A DNA stretch of 64,000 nucleotides, from the NCBI GenBank assembly GCA_937925855.1, contig CALAMO010000044.1, forward strand, positions 1 through 64,000, written 5' to 3'. The notes beneath the pieces were generated by a model. The model did not search any database. It worked only from the letters and a program-made list of their open reading frames with translations, and was not told where the DNA came from. The translations under genes were made by a program, and so were the position numbers. Numbering within the stretch: the stretch's first letter is position 1; each line of letters starts with the position of its first letter. The DNA is from an uncultured Thiotrichaceae bacterium. Its GTDB lineage: Bacteria > Pseudomonadota > Gammaproteobacteria > Thiotrichales > Thiotrichaceae. This document shows positions 1 through 7,976 of this stretch, in pieces.

Positions 1-838
1 CAACTGGTCTAGCCAGATTGTTATGGCACACGTTATCGGCGGCATGTTTGAAAGCATGGGCAATAACGTTGAATATGTACCGGCGGATACGCAGGCTGTA
101 TACGAGTCTATCCGCAGCGGCGATGTGACGATTTCACACGAAGTCTGGCAGTCCACCTTCGGTAAGTCGTTCTACAATGCGATGGCTAAGGGCGGCGTAA
201 TCGACGCTGGCACACATGCCGCGACCACACTGGAAGAAATGGGTGTGCCTACCTGGGTTATCGACAAGGGTCTGTGTCCTGGCCTGCCTAACTGGGAAGC
301 GCTGAAATCTGATGAGTGTGTGAAAAACTTTGTTACCCCTGATTCTGATGGCAAAGGCCGTTGGTTAGAAGGCCCGCAAAGTTGGCACGGCAACCTGATG
401 CCTGAGCGTCTGGAAGCACTGGGTTTGGCTGATAAGTGGATGGTTAAGTTCGCCGGGGGTGCGGATGCACTATGGACTGAACTGGCCGCCGCTAAGAAAG
501 AAGGTCGCGGTACCATTGTGTTTAACTGGACGCCTAACTTTACCGATGCCGAAGGCTTTACCTTTATCGAGTTTCCTGAGTACACCGATGGCTGTCGTAA
601 AGAAGATGGCGGCGACGGTAAGTGTGGCTCACCGAAGGGCTGGCTGAAGAAAGCGGCGAACTACAAGTTCCCTAAGACCCATCCTGCGGCTTACACTGCG
701 TTCTCTAAGCTGTCGTTCACCACAAAGCAGGTCGGTGAAATGGCTGCTCTGGTTGATACCGATAAGATGGATCACAAAGACGCCGCGAAGAAGTGGCTGG
801 CGGACAATGAAGCTGTCTGGATGCCGTGGACTAAGTAA
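1..838 (+). CDS. proX: Glycine betaine/proline-type ABC transporter substrate-binding protein, 5' end cut by window
   Basis: This is the periplasmic receptor of an osmolyte importer of the OpuAC/ProX family. The frame is open from base 2, so the signal peptide and first lobe lie outside the window, and the ATG at base 23 is internal. About 278 codons remain. Tryptophan-rich segments such as SWHGN and NWTPNFTDAEGF are typical of the aromatic cage that holds quaternary ammonium groups in this family. The cysteines near the C-terminal end (GCRKEDGGDGKCG) could form a disulfide. It precedes proV and proW on the same strand with a 228-bp gap that holds an inverted-repeat element. The exact ligand (betaine, choline, proline or DMSP-like) cannot be read from the sequence. 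Confidence 0.9.
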   Translation, partial: NWSSQIVMAHVIGGMFESMGNNVEYVPADTQAVYESIRSGDVTISHEVWQSTFGKSFYNAMAKGGVIDAGTHAATTLEEMGVPTWVIDKGLCPGLPNWEALKSDECVKNFVTPDSDGKGRWLEGPQSWHGNLMPERLEALGLADKWMVKFAGGADALWTELAAAKKEGRGTIVFNWTPNFTDAEGFTFIEFPEYTDGCRKEDGGDGKCGSPKGWLKKAANYKFPKTHPAAYTAFSKLSFTTKQVGEMAALVDTDKMDHKDAAKKWLADNEAVWMPWTK

Positions 839-847
839 GGCAAAGAA

Positions 848-959
848 AAACCCCTCCCCAACCCTCCCCTTATCAGGGGAGGGAGCTTAACCTCGCTTCG
901 CACAATTCACAGCTAAGCGTCTTATTTCCTCCCTTGATAAGGGGAGGCCGGGAGGGGTT
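848..959. repeat. Paired-hairpin inverted repeat between proX and proV
   Basis: Two arms (848-883 and 928-959) are near-perfect reverse complements of each other. Each arm also folds on itself: the left arm has an 8-bp stem CCCTCCCC/GGGGAGGG around TTATCA. The whole element could form a long cruciform or two consecutive RNA hairpins. Its position after the receptor gene and before the ATPase gene suggests it stabilises proX mRNA or attenuates readthrough, as is common in binding-protein operons. It may equally be a copy of a dispersed CCTCCCC repeat family. Confidence 0.75.
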
Positions 960-1066
960 GCTTTTAGACTTTTCCTCACTATCAACAATTAAGCGGGTGG
1001 GGGAAATCTTTCTACAACAGCAGCCACAAGACACGCTAATCATCAAACTCGGGGCAAGAAAATCCT

Positions 1067-2137
1067 ATGTCAGTACAAGCTAAGACCTCCGCTAACCCGG
1101 TTATCCGTTGTGAATCCGTCTATAAAATCTTTGGCGATAATGCCGAAAGCATGATGAAAAGCTCGGGTGGCGTGGTGGATGCCGCTAAGTTTCAGGAAGC
1201 GGGTTGTATTGTCGGCGTCAATAATGCCTCGTTTGAAGTGCATGAGGGCGAACTGCTCATTATTATGGGTTTATCGGGTTCAGGTAAATCCACACTACTG
1301 CGCTGTATTTCTCGTCTTACTGACTCGACCGCCGGCAATATATTCATCGAAGGTGATGACATCACTAAGATGAAGAACAGGCAGCTGATCAAGCTGCGCC
1401 GCAATAAGATGGGCATGGTGTTTCAGAGTTTTGCCCTGTTACCACACAAAACGGTGTTAGAAAACATTGCCTTTCCGCTCCAGGTGAAAGGGATTAGTAC
1501 CCAAGACAGTATGCAGCGTGCGAAAGAAATGGTTGATCTGGTTAGCCTAAGCGGGCGCGAAAACTATTTCCCACGCGAGTTATCCGGCGGCCAGCAGCAG
1601 CGCGTGGGTATCGCCCGCTCGCTCGCGATTGAGCCGGACATTTGGTTTTTGGACGAGCCGTTTTCAGCGCTTGATCCCTTGATCCGTAAAGAAATGCAGG
1701 ATGAATTTCTGCGTTTACAGAATAGTCTGAATAAAACGATTTTGTTTGTTACCCACGATTTTGATGAGGCGCTGCGCCTGGCGGATCGCATCGCGATTAT
1801 GAAAGACGGCATTATTGAGCAATTGGATACGCCAGCGAATATCGTGCTCAATCCGGCCACCGAATACGTGCGCAAGTTCACGGAGGAAGTACCGCGTGAA
1901 AAGGTGTTGAAGATTGAGACGGTGATGGATGCCTACGACCCCAACGCCAGCATGAGCGACCTGCAAGTCTCGCAGGATGCCATTATCGAAACCGTGGCCG
2001 AAAGCGTGCTGAATGCGGGCAAGCCGGTCGCAGTCACCGATAACAGCGGGCAAATTGTCGGCGCGGTGCATGCACCCAGGCTCATCAAAATGCTGTTTGG
2101 CAACCATAAAGCAGCAGCGACGGAGCAGGCGGCATGA
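1067..2137 (+). CDS. proV: Glycine betaine/L-proline ABC transporter ATP-binding protein
   Basis: Cytoplasmic ATPase of the osmolyte importer, 356 aa. Walker A GLSGSGKS is at residues 68-75, the Q-loop near 120, the signature LSGGQQQRV at 172-180 and Walker B FLDEPFSALD at about 194-203. The first 60 residues match the ProV-type extension seen in the family. After the nucleotide-binding domain, residues from about 295 resemble one short CBS-like half rather than a full CBS pair (AVTDNSGQIVGAVHAPRLI), so ionic-strength sensing may be reduced. The stop overlaps the proW start (ATGA), indicating translational coupling. Confidence 0.93.
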   Translation: MSVQAKTSANPVIRCESVYKIFGDNAESMMKSSGGVVDAAKFQEAGCIVGVNNASFEVHEGELLIIMGLSGSGKSTLLRCISRLTDSTAGNIFIEGDDITKMKNRQLIKLRRNKMGMVFQSFALLPHKTVLENIAFPLQVKGISTQDSMQRAKEMVDLVSLSGRENYFPRELSGGQQQRVGIARSLAIEPDIWFLDEPFSALDPLIRKEMQDEFLRLQNSLNKTILFVTHDFDEALRLADRIAIMKDGIIEQLDTPANIVLNPATEYVRKFTEEVPREKVLKIETVMDAYDPNASMSDLQVSQDAIIETVAESVLNAGKPVAVTDNSGQIVGAVHAPRLIKMLFGNHKAAATEQAA

Positions 2138-4194
2138 TGGATAGGCTACGCGAACGTAAACCACTGCAGTTTCTGCTGCTGATTGTGGTTTTCCTGCTGA
2201 TGTATTTCCTGATTGGGCCATCAGAAAACAATTGGCTGTGGCGTCTGCCACCGCTGTTGAAAGAACTGCCCTCGATGATTAATAGCTGGGTGAACTATTT
2301 AATGTTCGACTGGTGGCCAATTGAGGTTTATGACCCGGATATTGAAGAATACGAAGAAAAACCCTTATTTGGACAAATAACCCGCAGCATCTCCGGCTTC
2401 ATCCTGTTTTTAATCGAATTTATTCGGGAGCTGCTGCTCGGCGGCGTTAAGACTATCGTCACCTTCACCAGCTGGGACTGGGCCACTGAAAATGAGTGGG
2501 CGCGCTGGCCTGCTCTACCCTGGACAGTCGTAGTCGGCGGTATGGCGCTGCTGGGCTATGCACTCAGCGGTATTCGGCTCGCTATCTTTGTCACTCTGGC
2601 CTTCACTTATATCGCAGTCTTCGGCCAGTGGGAACCGTCGATGAAGACCCTGTCATTCGTGCTGATTGCCGCGCCCGTGTCCGTGTTGCTGGGCTTATTT
2701 CTCGGCGTATGGGCTTACAAAAGCAAAACCGTTGAGGCCGTATTAAATCCGCTGTTGAACGTGGCGCAGATCATGCCGCACTTCGCCTACTTAATTCCGG
2801 TCATGGTATTTTTTGGGATTGGTGATCATGCTGGGGCGATTGCTACCGTTATCTTTGCGACACCGCCGATGGTGCGCCTCACCCTGTTAGGGCTAAAGAA
2901 AGTACCGCCCGAAGTAGGTGAAGCAGGTCGGATGAGCGGTTGTACTGACCGTCAGTTACTGTATAAGGTGTTAATTCCCTCCGCCCGGCGCGATATTCTG
3001 ATTGGCGTGAATCAGGTCATTATGCAATGTCTGGCGATGGTGGTTATCGCCTCGCTCATTGGCGCAAAAGGTTTGGGTAATGATCTATTAATTGCGCTGA
3101 ATCGCCTGCGTATCGGTACCGCGCTGGAAATTGGTATTTGTATTGTCTTGCTCGCCATCGTGCTGGACAGATTATCGTTGGCCTGGGCCAATAAACAGAC
3201 CGATTACTTTGCCGATCTGTCATTTAAGGAACGCCACAAACATTTCATCAGATTTCTGATGGTGTTCGCAGGCGGCGTTGTGCTGGCGATTATGGGTTCG
3301 TTTATCTTTAAAGAGGGTTTTAATTACCTCTACCTGATTCCACACAATAAGGGCATTACCACCGCAGACTTCTGGCAGGCCGGGGTCGACTGGGTCTGGG
3401 ATACCTTCTTCTACTCGCTTAAAGTCTTTAACGAATGGTTTATTGTGGACGTGTTGCTTCCGGTCAAAAAAGCCTTCCTGGGGATGCCGGTGATCGCCAC
3501 ATTCACACTGATGATGGGTATTGGCTATATTGTGGGCGGCATGCGCTCTGCGCTGATTGTGGGTGGCTTCCTGCTGTTTATTGCGCTGACTGAGTGGTGG
3601 GACAGGGCTTTAATCACCTGTTATCTAATGACAATGGCGGTATTAATTTCTGGCTCCATCGGTATTATCGTCGGCATTATCTGCGCGCAAAGTCAGGCGG
3701 CGTCACGCTTTATGCTCACCGTCTGCGACACCTTCCAAACCTTCCCCTCTTTCATTTACCTGATTCCGGTCATGATGCTGTTTGGGGTGACGGATACCTC
3801 GGTACTGATTGCGATTGTGGTCTACGCCACGATTCCGGCGGCGCGTTATACCATCGAGGGCTTACGCAGCGTGCCGGAGGCCCTACATGATGCCGGTTCG
3901 ATGTCCGGGGTTAATCGTTGGCAGCGTTTGTTTACCATTGAACTGCCGCTGTCCTTTCCGCACATGGCGCTGGGGATTAATCAGACCGTGGTATTTGCGC
4001 TGGCGATGGTGATTATTGGCGCGATGATTGGTACTGATGATCTGGGCCAGCTTATCCTTAAATCCCTGTCTGATAAGGAAGGTGTGGGTAATGGCTTGGT
4101 GCTGGGATTTTGTGTGGCGTTTATTGGGCTGGCGGTGGATCAGATTATTCGGACTTGGGCTAATCAGCGGAAGGCGGCGTTGGGGATGGCTTGA
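2134..4194 (+). CDS. proW: Glycine betaine/proline ABC permease with two permease domains in one chain
   Basis: Inner-membrane channel of the importer. At 686 aa it is about twice the usual ProW length (roughly 350 aa). Two binding-protein-dependent permease cores are visible. The first is at about residues 170-360, with an EAA loop near PPEVGEAGRMSGCTDRQLLYKVLIP. The second is at about 480-680, with the matching loop SVPEALHDAGSMSGVNRWQRLFTIELP. The repeated pattern shows internal duplication, so one polypeptide probably supplies both halves of the pore. Start ATG-ATG overlaps the proV stop. Fused two-domain permeases of this type occur in marine proteobacteria. Confidence 0.9.
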   Translation: MMDRLRERKPLQFLLLIVVFLLMYFLIGPSENNWLWRLPPLLKELPSMINSWVNYLMFDWWPIEVYDPDIEEYEEKPLFGQITRSISGFILFLIEFIRELLLGGVKTIVTFTSWDWATENEWARWPALPWTVVVGGMALLGYALSGIRLAIFVTLAFTYIAVFGQWEPSMKTLSFVLIAAPVSVLLGLFLGVWAYKSKTVEAVLNPLLNVAQIMPHFAYLIPVMVFFGIGDHAGAIATVIFATPPMVRLTLLGLKKVPPEVGEAGRMSGCTDRQLLYKVLIPSARRDILIGVNQVIMQCLAMVVIASLIGAKGLGNDLLIALNRLRIGTALEIGICIVLLAIVLDRLSLAWANKQTDYFADLSFKERHKHFIRFLMVFAGGVVLAIMGSFIFKEGFNYLYLIPHNKGITTADFWQAGVDWVWDTFFYSLKVFNEWFIVDVLLPVKKAFLGMPVIATFTLMMGIGYIVGGMRSALIVGGFLLFIALTEWWDRALITCYLMTMAVLISGSIGIIVGIICAQSQAASRFMLTVCDTFQTFPSFIYLIPVMMLFGVTDTSVLIAIVVYATIPAARYTIEGLRSVPEALHDAGSMSGVNRWQRLFTIELPLSFPHMALGINQTVVFALAMVIIGAMIGTDDLGQLILKSLSDKEGVGNGLVLGFCVAFIGLAVDQIIRTWANQRKAALGMA

Positions 4195-4275
4195 AGAAAA
4201 GCAGGTGCTGTGTTAACAAACTGAAACTACAAACTCACACGAACCTTATTATTATGCGTACAAAAGGTAAATAGT

Positions 4276-4737
4276 ATGATCCGTCAATGCTTACTCTGCG
4301 CCAGTATGCTAATACTAATAGGGTGCATGTCAACAACACCTCCAGCAAGCACCAGTACCACAGTGCACATCGAAACAGCAGAAACAGCAGAAACAGCAGA
4401 AACAGCAGAAACAGCAGAAACAGCAGAAACAGCAGTATCCCCCAAGAATGCCACCATTAAAGGGCGGCTTACCTTACTATCAGGTGAGCCCGTACCCAAT
4501 ATGCTGGTTGAATTATACCCGCATTGCTTTCAAGGGCCGGTCTTAGCCAAGACCACGACAAATACAGAAGGGGAATATGTTTTTGAAGATAGGCAGCCTC
4601 AAATGTACTCTGTTGCTTATAACAACTTCCGTGAATCGACCCGCTCACAACCAAAGCTAAGCTCCTCGTGCCGCGATCCTGTCTATTTTGAAGCAGGGAA
4701 AACTCAATACATCAATTTCAGCGTGAGCCAACAATAA
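4276..4737 (+). CDS. Repeat-containing lipoprotein with carboxypeptidase-regulatory-like domain
   Basis: A 153-aa predicted lipoprotein. The leader ends in a lipobox LIGC with the modified cysteine at residue 17. A linker follows with seven identical ETA triplets encoded by an exact 9-bp tandem repeat. The C-terminal half (about 60-150) reads like a small beta-sandwich: IKGRLTLLSGEPVPNMLVELYP, then NTEGEYVFED and YINFSVSQ, the pattern of CarboxypepD_reg/CNA-B-like domains. An AAAGG sequence about 10 bases upstream serves as ribosome site. I do not recognise a specific function. It stands alone, 81 bp after proW. Confidence 0.75.
   Translation: MIRQCLLCASMLILIGCMSTTPPASTSTTVHIETAETAETAETAETAETAETAVSPKNATIKGRLTLLSGEPVPNMLVELYPHCFQGPVLAKTTTNTEGEYVFEDRQPQMYSVAYNNFRESTRSQPKLSSSCRDPVYFEAGKTQYINFSVSQQ
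4372..4434 (+). repeat. Seven exact copies of a 9-bp tandem repeat inside the lipoprotein gene
   Basis: GAAACAGCA is repeated seven times without a mismatch and encodes Glu-Thr-Ala units. Because the unit is three codons, copy-number change would alter linker length without breaking the frame. Confidence 0.97.
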
Positions 4738-4819
4738 AATCACGCGGATTTGGGGCGTCCAAATCTATCCCCTGTCTCTAAATTGAAAGCACAGGCATGC
4801 ACTTTGACACCGCCCAAAG

Positions 4820-5026
4820 CTATCGACAGGAACACAATATAGAACTCCTAACCCAAACAGCATCAAGGCCGGATAAACCGGCCTTGATCTTCCTCATCAA
4901 TGATTTCACTTTCTGTTTCTCCCGCTGCCGCTCACCCGAACGACTCACAGTATGCGCCCCACCCTTGCGCAATATAGGCGCAGTAGCGATGGGATTAATG
5001 CGGCGCTGCCGCTGACGTTTAGCCAT
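4820..5026 (-). CDS. Small basic protein of 68 aa, unknown function
   Basis: The start is chosen because a consensus AGGAGG (5032-5037) lies 5 bases before the ATG at 5026; the longer in-frame version has no such site. The product starts MAKRQRQRRINP, is rich in Arg/Lys, and carries ILRKGGAH followed by a charged helix (SRSGERQREKQKVKSLMRK). A perfect 11-bp hairpin (4862-4888) lies inside the last third of the coding region. This arrangement is known from arfA, whose message is cleaved in a 3' hairpin to give a nonstop mRNA. The sequence does not clearly match ArfA, so the link is only by layout and basic character. It could also be an unrelated small RNA-binding protein. Confidence 0.55.
   Translation of the reverse strand: MAKRQRQRRINPIATAPILRKGGAHTVSRSGERQREKQKVKSLMRKIKAGLSGLDAVWVRSSILCSCR
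4862..4888. other. Perfect 11-bp hairpin inside the 3' end of the small gene
   Basis: ATCAAGGCCGG (4862-4872) pairs exactly with CCGGCCTTGAT (4878-4888) around a 5-base loop. On the minus strand it falls in codons before the stop at 4820 and is not followed by a T tract, so it is not a simple terminator for that gene. It could be an RNase III or termination site that truncates the message. Confidence 0.7.
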
Positions 5027-5140
5027 AAAAACCTCCTGTAGGTCCGTTGGCAAATACCCCGCACCACTCGTGCCAGGCAGTTTAAATGATTCCACATAAC
5101 GGGCGGCAGACGTTGTTCTCTACCAACCACCCAAAACGAA

Positions 5141-5174
5141 AAACCCCGAAGAGCGTCTAAGCCATCCGGGGTTT
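5141..5174 (-). terminator. Rho-independent terminator reading leftward
   Basis: On the minus strand AAACCCCG and CGGGGTTT form an 8-bp stem around an 18-base loop, followed by T-rich DNA (TTTTTCGTTTT counting the end of the stem). It would end a transcript coming from the tRNA-Met side. Confidence 0.65.
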
Positions 5175-5343
5175 CCTGACATGCAAAATCAGTGCGCTTT
5201 CACTACCACTACCGGATGATGATTTAACGTCTCCCAGTATCAGTACAGGGAGCGTAAATTAAGGGTCTAATGAAGTAACGCTGATTAGCATATAACCATC
5301 TCCTGTTGGTGCGCGTTGTGCACTCCCACTAGGCTATTACGAC
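5175..5343 (-). other. Unassigned region between tRNA-Met and a terminator, possible small RNA or leader
   Basis: No ORF of useful length is present. On the minus strand an AGGAG sequence precedes very short reading frames of 4 and 10 codons, and a GGGAG/CTCCC pair could form a secondary structure. The region ends in the terminator at 5141-5174, so it could be transcribed as a small RNA. I recognise no known RNA family. Confidence 0.3.
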
Positions 5344-5368
5344 AACAGGCCGCTTGTAGCGGCCTGTT
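5344..5368 (-). terminator. Strong hairpin just after tRNA-Met
   Basis: A 10-bp perfect stem AACAGGCCGC/GCGGCCTGTT with a 5-base loop begins 7 bases after the encoded CCA end. There is no T tract, so it may act as a 3' processing or protective hairpin rather than an efficient terminator. Confidence 0.55.
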
Positions 5369-5375
5369 AAATAAG

Positions 5376-5452
5376 TGGTGGCAACACCGGGATTCGAACC
5401 TGGGACCCCATCATTATGAGTGATGTGCTCTAACCAACTGAGCTATGTTGCC
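5376..5452 (-). tRNA. tRNA-Met (anticodon CAT), elongator type
   Basis: The minus strand gives a 77-nt cloverleaf beginning GGCAACATAGCTCAGTTGG, with anticodon stem-loop CATCACTCATAATGATG, a T-arm GGTTCGAATCC and acceptor TGTTGCC followed by A and an encoded CCA. The first acceptor pair G-C is closed, unlike initiator tRNA, so this is the elongator. It lies 70 bp downstream of ychF on the same strand. Confidence 0.93.
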
Positions 5453-5522
5453 GAGAGGGGTTGAATGTTAGCTTTACGCCCCGCCACTGTCAACCACAGG
5501 AACGTACAAATTTTGGCGCGGC

Positions 5523-6614
5523 CTACACGTTAAAACGGAAGTGCACCACATCACCTTCCTGTAGCAGATAATCCTTGCCTTCCAGCCGCCATTTTCCAGC
5601 ATCTTTTGCGCCCTGCTCGCCATTATACTCAATATAATCATTGTAGGCGGTGACTTCAGCCCGTATAAATCCGCGCTCAAAATCAGTGTGAATACGCCCC
5701 GCACCATTAGGTGCTGTAGCGCCCTGACGCACCGTCCAGGCCCGTACTTCCTTGACACCAGCGGTAAAGAAGGTCTGTAAGTCCAATAAGTCATACCCCG
5801 CACGAATCACCCGGTTTAGCCCAGGTTCTTCTAACCCGATACCTTCCAGAAATTCAGCCTGATCTTCCTCGTCCAACTGCGAAATTTCTGCTTCCAGCTC
5901 AGCACAAACCGGCACAACCTCAGCGCCTTCCTGTGCTGCAATTTCGCGCACTTCATCCAGATAAGGATTGCCCTCAAAACCCTCTTCATTGACATTAGCA
6001 ATAAACAGGATAGGCTTGATGGTAATCAGGTGAAACTCACGCACCACCTTCAGTTCAGCGGCGTCTAAAGCAAGCGAACGCGCACTATTGCCTTCCGCCA
6101 GGTGAGCCAATAAACGCTCGGCTATGGCCTTCTGCGCTAGCATTTCCTTGTTACCCGACTTCGACGCCTTACCTAAGCGCAGTACCGTTTTCTCCATCGT
6201 ATCGAGATCGGCCAGCACTAGCTCAGTATTAATAATATCGATGTCATACCCAGGATCAATTTTACCGGCGACATGCACGATGTCATCGTTATCAAAGCAG
6301 CGCACGACCTGCGCGATAGCATCGGTTTCGCGGATATGAGCCAGAAACTTATTGCCCAGCCCTTCCCCCTTCGAAGCGCCTTCCACCAAACCGGCAATAT
6401 CCACAAACTCCATGGTGGTCGGCAGTATCTTCTCAGGGCTAACAATCTGAGCCAGCGCAGCCAAGCGCGTATCAGGCACTGGCACAATGCCCACATTCGG
6501 CTCAATGGTACAAAACGGATAGTTCGCCGCCTCAATACCCGCTTTAGTCAACGCATTAAACAGCGTAGATTTACCTACATTAGGCAGACCGACAATACCG
6601 CACTTGAATCCCAT
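5523..6614 (-). CDS. ychF: Ribosome-associated Obg-family NTPase YchF
   Basis: Full-length YchF, 363 aa. The P-loop GLPNVGKST is at residues 9-17 and the switch [16 protein letters not shown] follows near 70. The usual guanine-specifying NKxD is replaced by NVNE, the known reason why YchF prefers ATP to GTP. The C-terminal TGS domain includes [31 protein letters not shown]. It acts on ribosomes and in the oxidative stress response. It follows pth by 43 bp on the same strand, the usual gammaproteobacterial pairing. Confidence 0.97.
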   Translation of the reverse strand: MGFKCGIVGLPNVGKSTLFNALTKAGIEAANYPFCTIEPNVGIVPVPDTRLAALAQIVSPEKILPTTMEFVDIAGLVEGASKGEGLGNKFLAHIRETDAIAQVVRCFDNDDIVHVAGKIDPGYDIDIINTELVLADLDTMEKTVLRLGKASKSGNKEMLAQKAIAERLLAHLAEGNSARSLALDAAELKVVREFHLITIKPILFIANVNEEGFEGNPYLDEVREIAAQEGAEVVPVCAELEAEISQLDEEDQAEFLEGIGLEEPGLNRVIRAGYDLLDLQTFFTAGVKEVRAWTVRQGATAPNGAGRIHTDFERGFIRAEVTAYNDYIEYNGEQGAKDAGKWRLEGKDYLLQEGDVVHFRFNV

Positions 6615-6657
6615 AATTATTCCCGTTCAGCGCACAGAGCCGAGCCATAAACCTACC

Positions 6658-7245
6658 CTAAGACGCCGGACGTTTACTGTGCAAGTCATTCATCGCTTTT
6701 TGTGTCTCACCGGCCACCACGCGCTCAATCTGATCTACCGCAGCGGCAATGCCCTGCTTGATAGCAGCCTCATCACTGCGCGACGGCGTGCCCAACACAT
6801 AATTCAGCACCAGATCACGCTCACCGGGATGATCAATCCCAATGCGTAAACGCCAGTAATCTTTGCCTATTTGCGCATGTAAGTCGCGCAAACCATTGTG
6901 CCCACCGTGACCACCACCTTGCTTCAGGCGCATCACACCCGCAGCCAAATCCATTTCATCATGAGCCACGAGCACCTGAGACGGTGCCAGTTTAAAGAAA
7001 GATGTGAGCTGATAGGCTGACAAACCACTGCGATTCATAAACGTCATTGGCTTTAGCAGCCAAAGGCTCTGCCCAGCAATATTCACCTTACAGGCATGGC
7101 CAGAAAACCGCTTTTCCGCCAGCCACTGGCCGCTATAGCGATTTGCCAGTTCATCAACAAACCAAAACCCAGCATTGTGCCGGGTTTTGTCATATTGGCT
7201 CCCCGGATTGCCCAGGCCAACAATTAAACGCAGGGAAGCAGTCAT
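6658..7245 (-). CDS. pth: Peptidyl-tRNA hydrolase
   Basis: Recycles peptidyl-tRNA released from stalled ribosomes. The ATG at 7245 is preferred over an in-frame TTG six bases upstream, giving 195 aa. Conserved elements are LIVGLGNPG, TRHNAGFWFVDELA with the catalytic His, KPMTFMNRSG, VAHDEMDL with the catalytic Asp, and GGGHGGHNGLRD. It sits between rplY and ychF on the same strand with short gaps, so the three are probably co-transcribed. Confidence 0.97.
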   Translation of the reverse strand: MTASLRLIVGLGNPGSQYDKTRHNAGFWFVDELANRYSGQWLAEKRFSGHACKVNIAGQSLWLLKPMTFMNRSGLSAYQLTSFFKLAPSQVLVAHDEMDLAAGVMRLKQGGGHGGHNGLRDLHAQIGKDYWRLRIGIDHPGERDLVLNYVLGTPSRSDEAAIKQGIAAAVDQIERVVAGETQKAMNDLHSKRPAS

Positions 7246-7298
7246 CAGCAAGTCGTACCCAGAAGCTTAACAGCGCCTGGGCATTTAATTCCTGTTCC

Positions 7299-7871
7299 TT
7301 AGTGAATCGAAGCCAGTGCCTGATCATGGTCTTCGCCCAGCGCTAACTGAGGCAACGTCACACCTTCCGGCATTTGCAGATCAGACATATGGACAATCTG
7401 GCCTTTCTCTACCGCAATCATATCGACTTCAATATAGCGCGGCAGGTCTTTTGGCAAACAGGATACTGTCACTTCATTCATAATGTGGCTGACTTTGCCA
7501 CCCATTGTCTTAACAGAAGGTGCAGCTGCCTCATTCACAAAGTGAAGCGGCACATTCACGGTTAATGCCTCATCTTCCTTGATGCGCTGCAAATCAGCAT
7601 GCAGCACAATCGGCTTAGCGGGATGACGCTGCAGGTCACGCAGGATAGCCAATTCCTTACTGTCGCCAAAATCGACAGTTAAAATCTGCGAGTAAAACGC
7701 TTCATCTTCCAGATTACGCACCAACTCGTTATGCTTAAGCGTGATCGACTGAGCCTCTTTACCCGCACCGTAAATAACCGCAGGTACACCATTTGCACGA
7801 CGCAGGCGGCGGCTCGCACCTTTTCCCTGCTCAGTACGGAGGCTGGCCTGCAATGAATATTCTTTTGCCAT
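7299..7871 (-). CDS. rplY: 50S ribosomal protein L25/Ctc-family, long form
   Basis: Binds 5S rRNA. The start is MAKEYSLQASLRTEQGKG at 7871, with TGGAG 8 bases upstream; an in-frame extension of nine codons lacks support. At 190 aa it has the L25 beta-barrel (about 1-95) plus the CTC/TL5-type C-terminal domain (about 100-185), so it is the long form rather than the short E. coli type. It follows prs by about 105 bp, as in many gammaproteobacteria. Confidence 0.95.
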   Translation of the reverse strand: MAKEYSLQASLRTEQGKGASRRLRRANGVPAVIYGAGKEAQSITLKHNELVRNLEDEAFYSQILTVDFGDSKELAILRDLQRHPAKPIVLHADLQRIKEDEALTVNVPLHFVNEAAAPSVKTMGGKVSHIMNEVTVSCLPKDLPRYIEVDMIAVEKGQIVHMSDLQMPEGVTLPQLALGEDHDQALASIH

Positions 7872-7976
7872 GATAATAACTCCAAAATATAAGACCACCG
7901 CCTTGCGACCAGGCCGATGGCTGATTAAAAATACCGTCGATAACGCTAGGCTATCTTCAGTAAAATAAGTTCTGTT

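Noticed and set aside
172-585. 137-codon frame antisense to proX
   Set aside because: It lies fully inside a strong coding frame, has no ribosome site, and matches nothing known.
848-959. MITE or insertion sequence remnant
   Set aside because: No target-site duplication or transposase fragment is visible; it is kept only as an inverted repeat.
4372-4434. Short regular repeat as a CRISPR array
   Set aside because: The 9-bp units are contiguous with no spacers and lie in frame inside a protein gene.
4820-5026. Confident assignment as arfA
   Set aside because: The hairpin layout is similar, but the conserved ArfA core residues cannot be aligned by eye.
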